NCBI GenBank assembly: GCA_046293075.1
Contig: JBKBPL010000002.1
Location: forward strand, 124,001 to 188,000
Reading direction: 5' to 3'
Length of the DNA stretch: 64,000 bases
DNA from: Ga0077530 sp046293075
Lineage (GTDB): Bacteria > Pseudomonadota > Alphaproteobacteria > Rhizobiales > Hyphomicrobiaceae
In this document: in pieces, positions 50,236 through 58,977 of the stretch
How the letters are laid out: each line of letters opens with the position of its first letter
Numbering within the stretch: the stretch's first letter is position 1
Program-made: the position numbers and the translations under genes
The notes under the pieces: model-generated
The model's database searches: none
The model's input: only the letters and a program-made list of their open reading frames with translations
What the model was told of the DNA's origin: nothing

Positions 50236-50262
50236 CGGCCAACGGAGCCATGGCCGATTTTT
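50236..50262 (+). terminator. Rho-independent terminator after pal
   Basis: CGGCCA (50236-50241) pairs with TGGCCG (50251-50256) around a 9-nt loop, followed by ATTTTTCT. It starts 11 nt after the pal stop. Confidence 0.7.
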
Positions 50263-50266
50263 CTCA

Positions 50267-50300
50267 GCCCGCAGCGATCGCCCCTGCGGGCGCTTTCTGC
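50267..50300 (+). terminator. second terminator-like hairpin after pal
   Basis: GCCCGCAG (50267-50274) pairs perfectly with CTGCGGGC (50284-50291) around a 9-nt loop, followed by GCTTTCTG. It lies directly after the first pal terminator and probably backs it up. Confidence 0.55.
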
Positions 50301-50420
50301 CCTTTCCTTCCCCAGCTGTCACCCATCTGCAACGCCGATGTGCTCATTGCACGCCGGCATTAACCATTCGCTCGATCCTCCCCAAAACGGCCCTAATGTT
50401 CCGCACATTCCTAAGGCGAG

Positions 50421-51437
50421 ATGACTGCGGGGTCATATCCAGCCATGAAAGCGAGCGACGTTTTATGCGCGCGGGCCGTAAGCCGCGCGTGCGCGATGGG
50501 CGGAAACGGCCTCAATCCGCGACGCCGGTGGCGTATGCCGGGAGTCGGCCGGCTCGGTGTGCTGTCGCTCGTGGCGGCGCTGCTCGTGGCACCGATGTCT
50601 GACAGTGCGCCCGCACAGTTGAGCAGTGGGCAGCGTCCACCGATCACCAAGCTGGCAACCCCCGATGCCGACGCCGACACCGCGCGGCAGGAAGCCGCGA
50701 ACGAGCGGATTGCTGCGTTCCTCATCGCTGAAGCACGCGAGGAACTGGAGCTCGGCGAGCTGCGCAGCGCCCGCGGTCGCCTCGAAATCCTGGTGACGCG
50801 CTTTGCGGGAACCACTGTTGCGCCCCGCGCCCGCCGCATGCTCGAGCAGCTCGCCATGATCGACGGGTATCCGATCCCGCCCCTGCCGAAAGGCGCGCCA
50901 GCGATCGAGGCGACACGCGCGACCCATGTCAGTGGCGATTCGCTCACGGCCCGGGCCGGCGGCGCAAGCCTCCTTGAGGCGGATTTCAGCGCCAGCGGCG
51001 GCGATCGCCTATTCTTTGCCGAGGGGAGCGACGATATCGGCGGACGCGGATTGCGCGTCCTGCGCGAGAAGGCGGCCTGGCTCAAGCGCCACGGCAAGGT
51101 TTTCGTACGCATAGAAGGTCATGCCGACGATCACGGCGGTGATGACCTCAATGCGGCACTCGCGTTGCGGCGCGCCGAGACGGTCCGAGACGTGCTGGTC
51201 CAGGCGGGCGTTCCGGCGACGCGCATGCATATTGCGGCCTTTGGGCGGGAGAGCCGCATTTCAACCTGCTCCACACCTGGCTGCGCCGCCCAGAACCGTC
51301 GCGCCGTACTGGTTCTGACCGATGAGCGCGGCGCCCGCCTCTCGGGTGAGAGCCGACAGGCCGCCAGCGTTGGTGTCCTCGGCGGCGCGTCACGGGGGCC
51401 TGGGCAGGCTGGCCCGGCTCTGCGCCGAGACAGGTAG
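50421..51437 (+). CDS. Pal-like OmpA-domain protein with TPR-like N-terminal segment
   Basis: A protein of up to 338 aa, secreted through a hydrophobic segment (RLGVLSLVAALLVAPMSDSAPAQ) that lacks a lipobox Cys. Residues about 95-150 resemble one or two TPR-type helices (AEAREELELGELRSARGRLEILVTRF, then APRARRMLEQL). The C-terminal OmpA domain keeps the peptidoglycan-binding Asp and Arg (EGHADDHGGDDLNAALALRRAETV) and a Cys pair (TCSTPGC) matching that of Pal. It lies between pal and cpoB and looks like a Pal paralogue that lost its lipid anchor. Start uncertain: ATG 50421 has AAGGCGAG upstream; ATG 50496 or 50535 would give a shorter signal. Confidence 0.82.
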   Translation: MTAGSYPAMKASDVLCARAVSRACAMGGNGLNPRRRWRMPGVGRLGVLSLVAALLVAPMSDSAPAQLSSGQRPPITKLATPDADADTARQEAANERIAAFLIAEAREELELGELRSARGRLEILVTRFAGTTVAPRARRMLEQLAMIDGYPIPPLPKGAPAIEATRATHVSGDSLTARAGGASLLEADFSASGGDRLFFAEGSDDIGGRGLRVLREKAAWLKRHGKVFVRIEGHADDHGGDDLNAALALRRAETVRDVLVQAGVPATRMHIAAFGRESRISTCSTPGCAAQNRRAVLVLTDERGARLSGESRQAASVGVLGGASRGPGQAGPALRRDR

Positions 51438-51557
51438 GCGCGGGCGCGTTAACGTGCACGCAGGACATGCGCGCGATTTCTGCCGGGATATCGGATCGCG
51501 CGCCCTGACAAGAGAATGCGAACACGAAGGGAGCGGCGTAAGCGCCGAAAGGTTGCC

Positions 51558-52586
51558 GTGGCATCTTTTCCCCCCCTCCTGCCGATGCGACCTGCATCGG
51601 CCAGGCTCAGCCCGTACGTGCGACTGGCACTTCCTGCCCTCATCTGTGCCAGCGCGATTGCCCTTGCCTCTTCGTGGGCGCTGGCACAGCAGCCTGCCCC
51701 CGGCGCGTCCACGGCGCCGCGGCCACAGCCAAAGGCCGCGGCCAAGGCGGCGCCAGCGGGCACGCCGGCCTCCGACGCTCAGCTCCGCCAGCGCGTCGAG
51801 CAGCTCGAGGAACAGCTCGTTGAGATGCAGGTTCTGGTTGGCACGCTCGAGTCGCTCGCACGTGGCGGCGCAGCGCCGGCGCGCGCAGGCAGCTCCAGCG
51901 GCGCGAGTGAGGCGGCGCGGATTGACGCGCTCGAGACGCAGGTGCGCGCCATGACCTTGCAGATCGAGGAGCTGAGCCGCCAGCTACGCCAGCGCCAGGG
52001 CGGGCGCGGCGACGAAGCCCCACCCCCTGTCCGGGAGGGCGCGCTGCCGCCGTTCGGAAGCCAGAGCCAGGCTGGCGCGCCCTCGGCAGCGCAGGGCTTC
52101 GGCTCGGTGATCGTGACGCCCCAAAGCGGCGATCGCATCGGCCAGATGATCAGTGCCGCACCGGGGCTGGTCGAAGGCAGCCGACTGCCACCCGCGGTTC
52201 ACAACGCCGGAAGCGCCAAGGAGCTCTACGAGACCGCCTATGGCTATCTCCTCCAGCAGGACTATGCCGCCGCCGAGGCGGCCTTCGAAGAGTTCCTGAA
52301 CCGCTATCCGAGCGACCACCTCACGGCCGACGCGCAATACTGGCTCGGCGAGACACTCTTCGTGCAGCGCCGTTACAAGCCCGCAGGCCAGGCCTTCCTG
52401 CGCGTCGTGCAGAACCACCGGCAGAGCACAAAGGCGCCGAACAGCCTGCTCATGCTGGCCATGACGCTCGAGCAGCTTGGGCAGAAGGACTGTGCGCTCT
52501 TCACCGAGCTCGAGACCAAGCATCCCAACGCGCCGCAGGAGATCAAGGCGCGCGCCCGGGTCGTGAAGCAGCGCGTCGGCTGCTGA
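51558..52586 (+). CDS. cpoB: cell division coordinator CpoB (YbgF)
   Basis: A 342-aa periplasmic protein. A signal peptide (LALPALICASAIALASSWALAQ) is followed by a Pro/Ala linker, a coiled coil that trimerises (about residues 65-110 and 120-150, with LRQRVEQLEEQLVEMQVLVGTLESL), and a C-terminal set of TPRs (AKELYETAYGYLLQQDYAAAEAAFEEFLNRYP, then AQYWLGETLFVQRRY). CpoB links the Tol system to PBP1B activity in E. coli. Here a class A PBP gene follows after 85 nt. The start is uncertain: GTG 51558 has GAAAGG upstream; ATG 51516 or 51585 are alternatives. Confidence 0.9.
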   Translation: MASFPPLLPMRPASARLSPYVRLALPALICASAIALASSWALAQQPAPGASTAPRPQPKAAAKAAPAGTPASDAQLRQRVEQLEEQLVEMQVLVGTLESLARGGAAPARAGSSSGASEAARIDALETQVRAMTLQIEELSRQLRQRQGGRGDEAPPPVREGALPPFGSQSQAGAPSAAQGFGSVIVTPQSGDRIGQMISAAPGLVEGSRLPPAVHNAGSAKELYETAYGYLLQQDYAAAEAAFEEFLNRYPSDHLTADAQYWLGETLFVQRRYKPAGQAFLRVVQNHRQSTKAPNSLLMLAMTLEQLGQKDCALFTELETKHPNAPQEIKARARVVKQRVGC

Positions 52587-52671
52587 GGCCGTCGCGGGGC
52601 GCCGCCTAACGAAACGTTATCCTTGTTGTGGCTCACTCGCCCAGCGTGCGGCAGACGCGGGCAGCTCAGCC

Positions 52672-54720
52672 ATGACTGGGGGACCAGAGCACAGCAGCGA
52701 CGTGCCGGGCGCGCCTCAAGCGCGTGCCGGTCAGCCCCAGCGGCGCGGATGGCGCCTGCGCCTCTTTCTCCGCGCCGTGGTGCTGTCGGCGACCCTCGCC
52801 GGGATCCTCATCGCCACCGCGATGGTGCGCTATACGATCCGCTTCCCGGATCCCTCGGCCCTACGCCAGCGCGAGCAGGCTCCCGTGGTCCGCGTGCTGG
52901 CGCGTGACGGAAGTCTCCTCGCCGAGCGTGGCCGTGCCTCCCTTCCGGTGCCGCTCGCGGAGCTGCCGCTGCATGTGATCCACGCCGTCGTCGCCATCGA
53001 GGACCGGCGCTTCTTCCAGCACATCGGCCTTGACTTGCGCGGCCTTGCCCGCGCCATGCTCGCGAACCTGCGGGCAGCCCGCTATGCCCAGGGTGGCTCG
53101 ACGCTGACGCAGCAACTCGCCAAGAACCTCTTCCTGACATCCGACCGCACCATGGATCGCAAGCTCGAGGAGATCATCCTCGCGCTGTGGCTGGAGCTGC
53201 GCCTCGGCAAGCCGGGCATCATGGAGCTCTATCTCAACCGCGTGTATTTCGGCGCCGGCGTCTACGGCATCGAGGCAGCGGCCCAGCGCTACTTCGCCAA
53301 GTCCGCCCGTGCGCTGACGGTGCCAGAAGCCGCCATCATTGCGGGGCTGCTCAAGGCCCCCTCGCGCCTCTCGCCGGCGACGCGCCCGGAACTCGCGGCC
53401 TCTCGCGCCGTCCTCGTCCTCGCCGCCATGCGCGATGCGGGCTTCCTGAGCGAGACGGGTTACGTCGAAGCGCTCCATCAGCAGGTGACGTACGCGGCCA
53501 GCGATGGCGCCCGCGAGGAAACGGGGCTCGAGTTTGCGGTAGACTATGCGCTGGAGCGTCTGCCCCCGCTTGCCGGGCACGGCCAGTCCGCCATTACCGT
53601 CGAGACCACCATCGACATCGACCTGCAGCGCCATGCCCAGGCGACGATCGCGCGCCGTCTCGCAGCCGCGCCGGGAACCAGCGAGGCGACCGAAGCGGCG
53701 CTCGTTGTGCTCGATCGCGATGGCGGTGTCCGGGCCATGGTTGGCGGGCGGGCCTGGTCGCGGAGCCAGTTCAACCGCGCGGTCCGCGCCCGACGCCAGC
53801 CGGGCTCGGCCTTCAAGCCGGTCCTCTACCTCGCCGCAGTCGAAGCCGGGCGCACGCCCGATACGATCGTTCATGACCGGCCGATCACCATCGGCGGCTG
53901 GAGCCCGCGCAATGAGAGCGGCACGTATGCCGGCGCGATGACGCTGCGCCATGCGCTCGCCCATTCCGTCAACACGGTTGCCGTGGCCCTTCAGCAGGAC
54001 ATCGGCACCGAGCGGGTCGTCACCATGGCGCGGCGGCTCGGCATCACAAGCGCGCTGCGCGCCGATGCTTCGCTCGCGCTCGGGACATCCGAGGTCACGC
54101 CGCTCGAGCTGACCGGGGCATACGGGGCGCTCGCGGCTGGCGGCGTCGGCCTCTCGCCCCACGTCATCCGTCGCGTCAGGACCGATCGCGGCGTGATCCT
54201 CTATGCGCGCGCGAACGCGCCGCCACACGCCGTCGCAGCACCGGCACACGTCGGCAAGGTCAACAGCATGTTGCATACGGCCATCGTCGCCGGTACCGGG
54301 CGGCGGGCCGCACTCACGGGCCACATGGCCGCCGGCAAGACCGGCACGACCCAGGACCATCGCGATGCATGGTTTGTCGGGTTCACGGGCCGCCTGACGG
54401 CGGGCGTCTGGGTCGGCAATGACGACAACAGCCCCATGCGCGGCATCAGCGGCAGCGGACTGCCGGCGCTCATCTGGCGGGACCTCATGCAGGTCGCCCA
54501 TCGCGGGCTTGAGGCCGTGCCGCTGCCGGGCCTGACAGACGCGCAGCCCACGCCACCTGCCGCAGAAGCGCCAGTGGCCTCAGCCCCTGAGCCAGCCCGA
54601 GTTGCCCCCCGCGCGGGTCTCCGCCCGCCCGTCCCGATCGACCACGCCCTCTTTGAAGCGCCCAAGGGGCCGCCGGCTCTCGATACGCGCCGCCTGGAGG
54701 CGCTTCTGAAGGCCGAGTGA
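52672..54720 (+). CDS. class A penicillin-binding protein (PBP1A family)
   Basis: A 682-aa bifunctional peptidoglycan synthase. One N-terminal membrane helix (LFLRAVVLSATLAGILIATAM) anchors it. The glycosyltransferase domain has E110 in IEDRRFF and GGSTLTQQLAKNLFL. The transpeptidase has the nucleophile S379 with K382 (PGSAFKP), S432-V-N and K556-TGT. The C-terminus is a Pro/Ala tail and ends without an added domain. It begins 85 nt after cpoB on the same strand, so cpoB and this PBP are probably co-transcribed, which suggests functional pairing. Confidence 0.93.
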   Translation: MTGGPEHSSDVPGAPQARAGQPQRRGWRLRLFLRAVVLSATLAGILIATAMVRYTIRFPDPSALRQREQAPVVRVLARDGSLLAERGRASLPVPLAELPLHVIHAVVAIEDRRFFQHIGLDLRGLARAMLANLRAARYAQGGSTLTQQLAKNLFLTSDRTMDRKLEEIILALWLELRLGKPGIMELYLNRVYFGAGVYGIEAAAQRYFAKSARALTVPEAAIIAGLLKAPSRLSPATRPELAASRAVLVLAAMRDAGFLSETGYVEALHQQVTYAASDGAREETGLEFAVDYALERLPPLAGHGQSAITVETTIDIDLQRHAQATIARRLAAAPGTSEATEAALVVLDRDGGVRAMVGGRAWSRSQFNRAVRARRQPGSAFKPVLYLAAVEAGRTPDTIVHDRPITIGGWSPRNESGTYAGAMTLRHALAHSVNTVAVALQQDIGTERVVTMARRLGITSALRADASLALGTSEVTPLELTGAYGALAAGGVGLSPHVIRRVRTDRGVILYARANAPPHAVAAPAHVGKVNSMLHTAIVAGTGRRAALTGHMAAGKTGTTQDHRDAWFVGFTGRLTAGVWVGNDDNSPMRGISGSGLPALIWRDLMQVAHRGLEAVPLPGLTDAQPTPPAAEAPVASAPEPARVAPRAGLRPPVPIDHALFEAPKGPPALDTRRLEALLKAE

Positions 54721-54757
54721 GGAAGGCTTTATGCTTCAGGCGCTCAGACGCTGCCGA

Positions 54758-56383
54758 CTACAGCTTCCCCGCCAAATCGCGCAGCACGAACTTCTGTATT
54801 TTGCCCGTTGAGGTCTTCGGAAGCGGACCGAACACGATCGTCTTCGGCGCTTTGTAGTGGGCCATGTTCTCGCGGCAGTAGGCGATGATCTCCTCCGCCG
54901 TCACGGCGCCGGCATCGGCCTTCAGCGTGACAAACGCGCAGGGCGTTTCGCCCCATTTCTCATCGGGCCGCGCGACCACCGCCGCTTCCATGACCTTGGG
55001 ATGGCGGTAGAGCACTTCCTCGACCTCGAGCGATGAGATGTTCTCGCCCCCCGAGATGATGATGTCCTTGGAGCGGTCCTTGACCTCGATGTAGCCGTCC
55101 GCGTGCCAGACGGCGAGATCGCCGGAGTGATAGTAGTCACCGGCGAACGACTCTGCGGTCGCCGCCGGGTTCTTCAGATAGCCGCGCATGATCGTGTTCC
55201 CGCGCAGCATGATCTCGCCGATCGTCTCGCCGTCCCGCGGCACAGGCTGCATGGTCCCGGGATCGGCGACGATCATGTCCTCGACGAGGACAACTGGAAT
55301 GCCCTGCCGCGCCATGATGCGGTAGCGCTCGTCGGTCGCGAAGCCTTCCCACTCGGCATAGGGCGCACAGTAGGTCGATGGCCCATAGCTCTCCGTCGTG
55401 CCGTAGAGGTGCAGCACCTCGAAACCCATGGCCTCCATGCGCTGGATGACGATGGCGGGTGGGGCGGCACCACCCGTTGCCACCTTGGTGCGGACCGGTA
55501 GCGGCCTCTTCACCGCCTCGGGCGCGTGGATCAGCATGTTGAGCACGATCGGCGCGCCGCACATGTGCGTGACGCGCTCCGCCGCGACCAGCTCGAAAAT
55601 GCGCTGCGGCTCGACGCGGCGCAGGCAGACATGCGTCCCGCCCGCCGCTGTCACCGCCCAGGTGTACGTCCACCCCGAGCAGTGAAACATCGGCAGCGTC
55701 CAGAGATACCGGCTTTCGTGATCCAGCTTGAACGTCAGCGCGTTGGCAAGCGCTCCGAGATAGCAGCCGCGATGCGAGAAGACGACGCCCTTCGGGTTGC
55801 CGGTCGTCCCTGAGGTGTAGAGCAGGCACACCGCGTCCCATTCGTCCTTTGGACCCGAATACGCAAAGCCGGGGTCGCCCGCCGCAATGAAACGCTCGTA
55901 CTCGATGCCGCCGAAGGACGGCGCATCGGCGGTCTCGGCATCCGCGATGTCGATGACGATCGGCCGCTTGTCCCCCAGCAATTCGAGCGCCGGCGCGACC
56001 GTGCCGTGGAACTCGCGATCGGCGAGCAAGATCCTGGCTTCGCCGTGCTCGAGACAGAAGGCGATCGCGGCCGGATCGAGACGGATGTTGATCGGGTTCA
56101 GCACCGCACCGATCATGGGGACGGCATAGTGCGCCTCGAGCATGGCCGGCACGTTCGGCGCAAGAATGGCCACCGTGTCGCCCCGACCGATGCCGGCCTT
56201 GGTCAGGGCGTGTGCGAGCTGGCGTGCGCGCGCATAAAGATCATGATAGGTGAAGCGCCGCGCACCGTGCACGACTGCCGTGCGCGCGCCGAAGAAGGCA
56301 TCGGCGCGCTTGAGGAAGCTGATCGGGCTTAGCGGTACGAAGTTCGCCGCGCATTTCTCGAGCTCGGGCCCGTCCACCTTCAT
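54758..56383 (-). CDS. acyl-CoA synthetase, AMP-binding family
   Basis: A 541-aa ANL-superfamily ligase that activates a carboxylic acid to acyl-AMP and then acyl-CoA. The motifs are complete: LLYTSGTTGNPKGV (P-loop), LYGTTES, YHSGDLA, KDRSKDIIISGGENIS and the catalytic Lys in PKTSTGKIQKF. The order and sequence are near medium-chain fatty acid and methylmercaptopropionate CoA ligases (DmdB-like). The substrate is not certain. ATG 56383 has GGAGG just upstream; an ATG at 56395 is also in frame. It is convergent with the PBP gene. Confidence 0.92.
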   Translation of the reverse strand: MKVDGPELEKCAANFVPLSPISFLKRADAFFGARTAVVHGARRFTYHDLYARARQLAHALTKAGIGRGDTVAILAPNVPAMLEAHYAVPMIGAVLNPINIRLDPAAIAFCLEHGEARILLADREFHGTVAPALELLGDKRPIVIDIADAETADAPSFGGIEYERFIAAGDPGFAYSGPKDEWDAVCLLYTSGTTGNPKGVVFSHRGCYLGALANALTFKLDHESRYLWTLPMFHCSGWTYTWAVTAAGGTHVCLRRVEPQRIFELVAAERVTHMCGAPIVLNMLIHAPEAVKRPLPVRTKVATGGAAPPAIVIQRMEAMGFEVLHLYGTTESYGPSTYCAPYAEWEGFATDERYRIMARQGIPVVLVEDMIVADPGTMQPVPRDGETIGEIMLRGNTIMRGYLKNPAATAESFAGDYYHSGDLAVWHADGYIEVKDRSKDIIISGGENISSLEVEEVLYRHPKVMEAAVVARPDEKWGETPCAFVTLKADAGAVTAEEIIAYCRENMAHYKAPKTIVFGPLPKTSTGKIQKFVLRDLAGKL

Positions 56384-56514
56384 TCCTGCCTCCATGCCGC
56401 TTCCGCTGCCGCCGGCAGACGCCGGCGCTCCGCCCCTATACTGGCTCGTGGGTTCCTTGGCGATCTCCCTGCCGGCTCAGCAGGCCGCACCGGTGGCGGT
56501 CTGGCGCGGGCCCG

Positions 56515-58785
56515 TCAGGCGCCGATGTTGCAGGCGGCCAGCGCCGCCATCGGCAGGATGTCGTTGTCCATGGCACCGAGCTGGCAGATCTGCACGGGGT
56601 GTGAAAGGCCGGTCAGAATCGGCCCGAGCACGGTGGCGCCGCCCAATTCCTTGAGCATCTTCGTCGAAATGGACGCGGCGTGAAACGCCGGCATGACCAG
56701 CACGTTGGCGGTATCCGTCAGGCGGCAGAAGGGATAGAGCCGGCGCAGATCCGGGTTCAGCGCCACGTCAGCCGACATCTCGCCGTCGTACTCGAAATCG
56801 ACGCCGCGCGCGTCGAGGATGCGCACGGCCTCGCTCATCTGGTCCGAGCGCTCGCCGCGGGGCTGGCCGAAGTTCGAGTAGGCGACCATGGCGACACGCG
56901 GCTCCATGCCGAAGCTGCGTGCGGCGCGCGCCGCCTCGATGGCGATGTAGGCCACCTGCTCTGCTGTCGGCATGTCCGTGACGCTCGTGTCGGCGACGAG
57001 CACGGCCCGCCCGCGGCACAGCGCCAGTGACACACCGATGACGCGCCGTCCCGGCTTGGGGTCGATCACGCGCTGCACATCCTGGAAGACGCTGCTCCAG
57101 TTGCGCGTGACGCCCGAGACCATGGCATCGGCATACCCGTGCACGACCATGAGTGCGGAGAAGACATTGCGCTCGTTGAGGACGAGGCGCTCGCAGTCGC
57201 GCCGGAGATATCCGTGGCGCTGCAGGCGTGCATAGAGATAGTCGGTGAACTCGGCCGTATAGGGCGAGCGGCGCGTGTCGACGAGCTGGAACTCCTCTTT
57301 GACGCGCACGCCGAGCTCCTTGAAGTGTGCTCTCACAGTCTCGCTCGTGCCGACCAGCAGCGGCTGGCCATAGCCGTGCCCGAGATAGGCATTCGCAGCC
57401 CGGATCACGGCCGGCTCCTCGCCCTCGGCGAAAATGATGCGCTTGGGGTTGCTGCGCGCCTTTTCGAGCGTCGCCGTGAGCCAGCCCGCCATGGGATCGA
57501 GCCGCCCGGCAAGCCGCGCCGTGTAGGCCTCGGTGTCGGCGAGTGCGATCCGCGCCACGCCGCTCTCGACTGCTGCCCGCGCCACGGCCGGCGGCACGGA
57601 CGTGATCAGCCGCGGATCAAACGGCGCTGGGATGATGTACTCCGGACCGAACGTCGGGCGGCGACCGTAGAGCGCGGCAGCCACCTGGTCCGGCACCTCC
57701 TCTCGGGCCAGTGCCGCAAGCGCACGCGCCGCCGCGATCTTCATTTCGGTGTTGATCTCCCGGGCGCGGACATCGAGCGCCCCGCGGAAGATGAACGGAA
57801 ATCCGAGGACGTTGTTGATCTGGTTGGGATAGTCCGAGCGGCCGGTGGCGATGATGGCGTCGGAGCGCACGGCGTGGACTTCCTCCGGCGTGATCTCGGG
57901 ATCGGGATTGGCCATGGCGAAGATGATCGGCTTCGGCGCCATGCTCCTGACCATCTCCTGGGTCACCGCGCCCTTCGCCGAAAGACCGAAGAAGGCATCA
58001 GCACCCTGCATGGCGTCCGTCAGCGTCCGTGCCTTGGTCCTCGCTGCATAGGTGGACTTCCACTGGTTCATGCCGTCCTTGCGGCCCTGGTAGATGACGC
58101 CCTTGGTGTCGCAGAGGAGGATGTTCTCGCGCGGCATGCCCATGGCGATCAGCAGATCAAGGCAGGCGATACCTGCCGCCCCAGCGCCGTTCACAACGAG
58201 CTTGAACGTCGAGATATTGCGCCCGGTCAGCTCGAGCGCATTGATGAGGCCGGCGGCCGCGATGATCGCCGTGCCATGCTGGTCGTCATGGAAGACGGGA
58301 ATGTCGAGCAGCTCCTTCAGCCGCTCCTCAATGACGAAGCAGTCCGGAGCCTTGATGTCCTCGAGATTGATGCCGCCGAAGCTCGGGCCGAGATAGCGCA
58401 CGGAGTTGATGAAGGCATCGACGTCCTGCGTGTCGACGAGCAGGTCGATCGCGTCGATATCGGCAAAGCGCTTGAAGAGCGCGCCCTTGCCTTCCATGAC
58501 CGGCTTGGAGGCCTGCGCGCCCAGATTGCCGAGGCCGAGAATGGCCGTGCCGTTCGATACCACGGCGACGAGATTGCCCTTGTTCGTGTAGTCGTAGGCC
58601 CGCGTCTTGTCCTCGGCGATCGCGAGCACGGGCACCGCCACGCCCGGCGAGTAGGCGAGCGAGAGGTCCCGCTGGGTCGTCAGCGGCTTGGTCGGGGTGA
58701 TCTCAAGCTTGCCGGGCTTGCCTTCGGAGTGGAAGCGCAGCGCGTCATCGGCAGTGAACTTTATGGCGGGTGTGTCGGCAGCCAT
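56515..58785 (-). CDS. maeB: NADP-dependent malic enzyme with phosphotransacetylase-like domain
   Basis: A 756-aa two-domain protein. The N-terminal malic enzyme (about residues 1-430) decarboxylates malate to pyruvate: SLAYSPGVAVPV, then GLGNLGAQASKPVMEGKG, and the NADP site VNGAGAAGIACLDLL. The C-terminal part (about 430-756) is homologous to phosphate acetyltransferase, lacks that activity in studied members, and binds acetyl-CoA for regulation. In rhizobia such enzymes supply pyruvate during growth on dicarboxylates. ATG 58785 starts MAADTPAIKF. It is divergent from mutS with 192 nt between them. Confidence 0.95.
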   Translation of the reverse strand: MAADTPAIKFTADDALRFHSEGKPGKLEITPTKPLTTQRDLSLAYSPGVAVPVLAIAEDKTRAYDYTNKGNLVAVVSNGTAILGLGNLGAQASKPVMEGKGALFKRFADIDAIDLLVDTQDVDAFINSVRYLGPSFGGINLEDIKAPDCFVIEERLKELLDIPVFHDDQHGTAIIAAAGLINALELTGRNISTFKLVVNGAGAAGIACLDLLIAMGMPRENILLCDTKGVIYQGRKDGMNQWKSTYAARTKARTLTDAMQGADAFFGLSAKGAVTQEMVRSMAPKPIIFAMANPDPEITPEEVHAVRSDAIIATGRSDYPNQINNVLGFPFIFRGALDVRAREINTEMKIAAARALAALAREEVPDQVAAALYGRRPTFGPEYIIPAPFDPRLITSVPPAVARAAVESGVARIALADTEAYTARLAGRLDPMAGWLTATLEKARSNPKRIIFAEGEEPAVIRAANAYLGHGYGQPLLVGTSETVRAHFKELGVRVKEEFQLVDTRRSPYTAEFTDYLYARLQRHGYLRRDCERLVLNERNVFSALMVVHGYADAMVSGVTRNWSSVFQDVQRVIDPKPGRRVIGVSLALCRGRAVLVADTSVTDMPTAEQVAYIAIEAARAARSFGMEPRVAMVAYSNFGQPRGERSDQMSEAVRILDARGVDFEYDGEMSADVALNPDLRRLYPFCRLTDTANVLVMPAFHAASISTKMLKELGGATVLGPILTGLSHPVQICQLGAMDNDILPMAALAACNIGA

Positions 58786-58977
58786 GAGGGCGTGTCCCCG
58801 TCGTCGTTGGGCTCGCGCGGGTCCCGGGGCCGTCAGGCCACCCCACCGCGCGGCGCGTCCATGTCTGAAAGAGGACCTGACGATAAGCCCCGCCGGACCT
58901 GTGCACAACTCGCACTTGCCTCGCACTGCACCATGCGCCATGTGGTCGGCATGGGAGCAGCCGGGGGCGGCAACGGG

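Noticed and set aside
52861..54501. 546-codon minus-strand frame opposite the PBP gene
   Set aside because: Asp/Arg/Gly-rich shadow with no recognisable domain; the plus strand encodes all PBP motifs.
57139..58977. Open frame continuing upstream of mutS for about 1.8 kb on the plus strand
   Set aside because: It lies opposite maeB and reads as Arg/Ala/Gly/Asp-rich shadow sequence. The MutS homology begins only after 58978, where a start codon is available.
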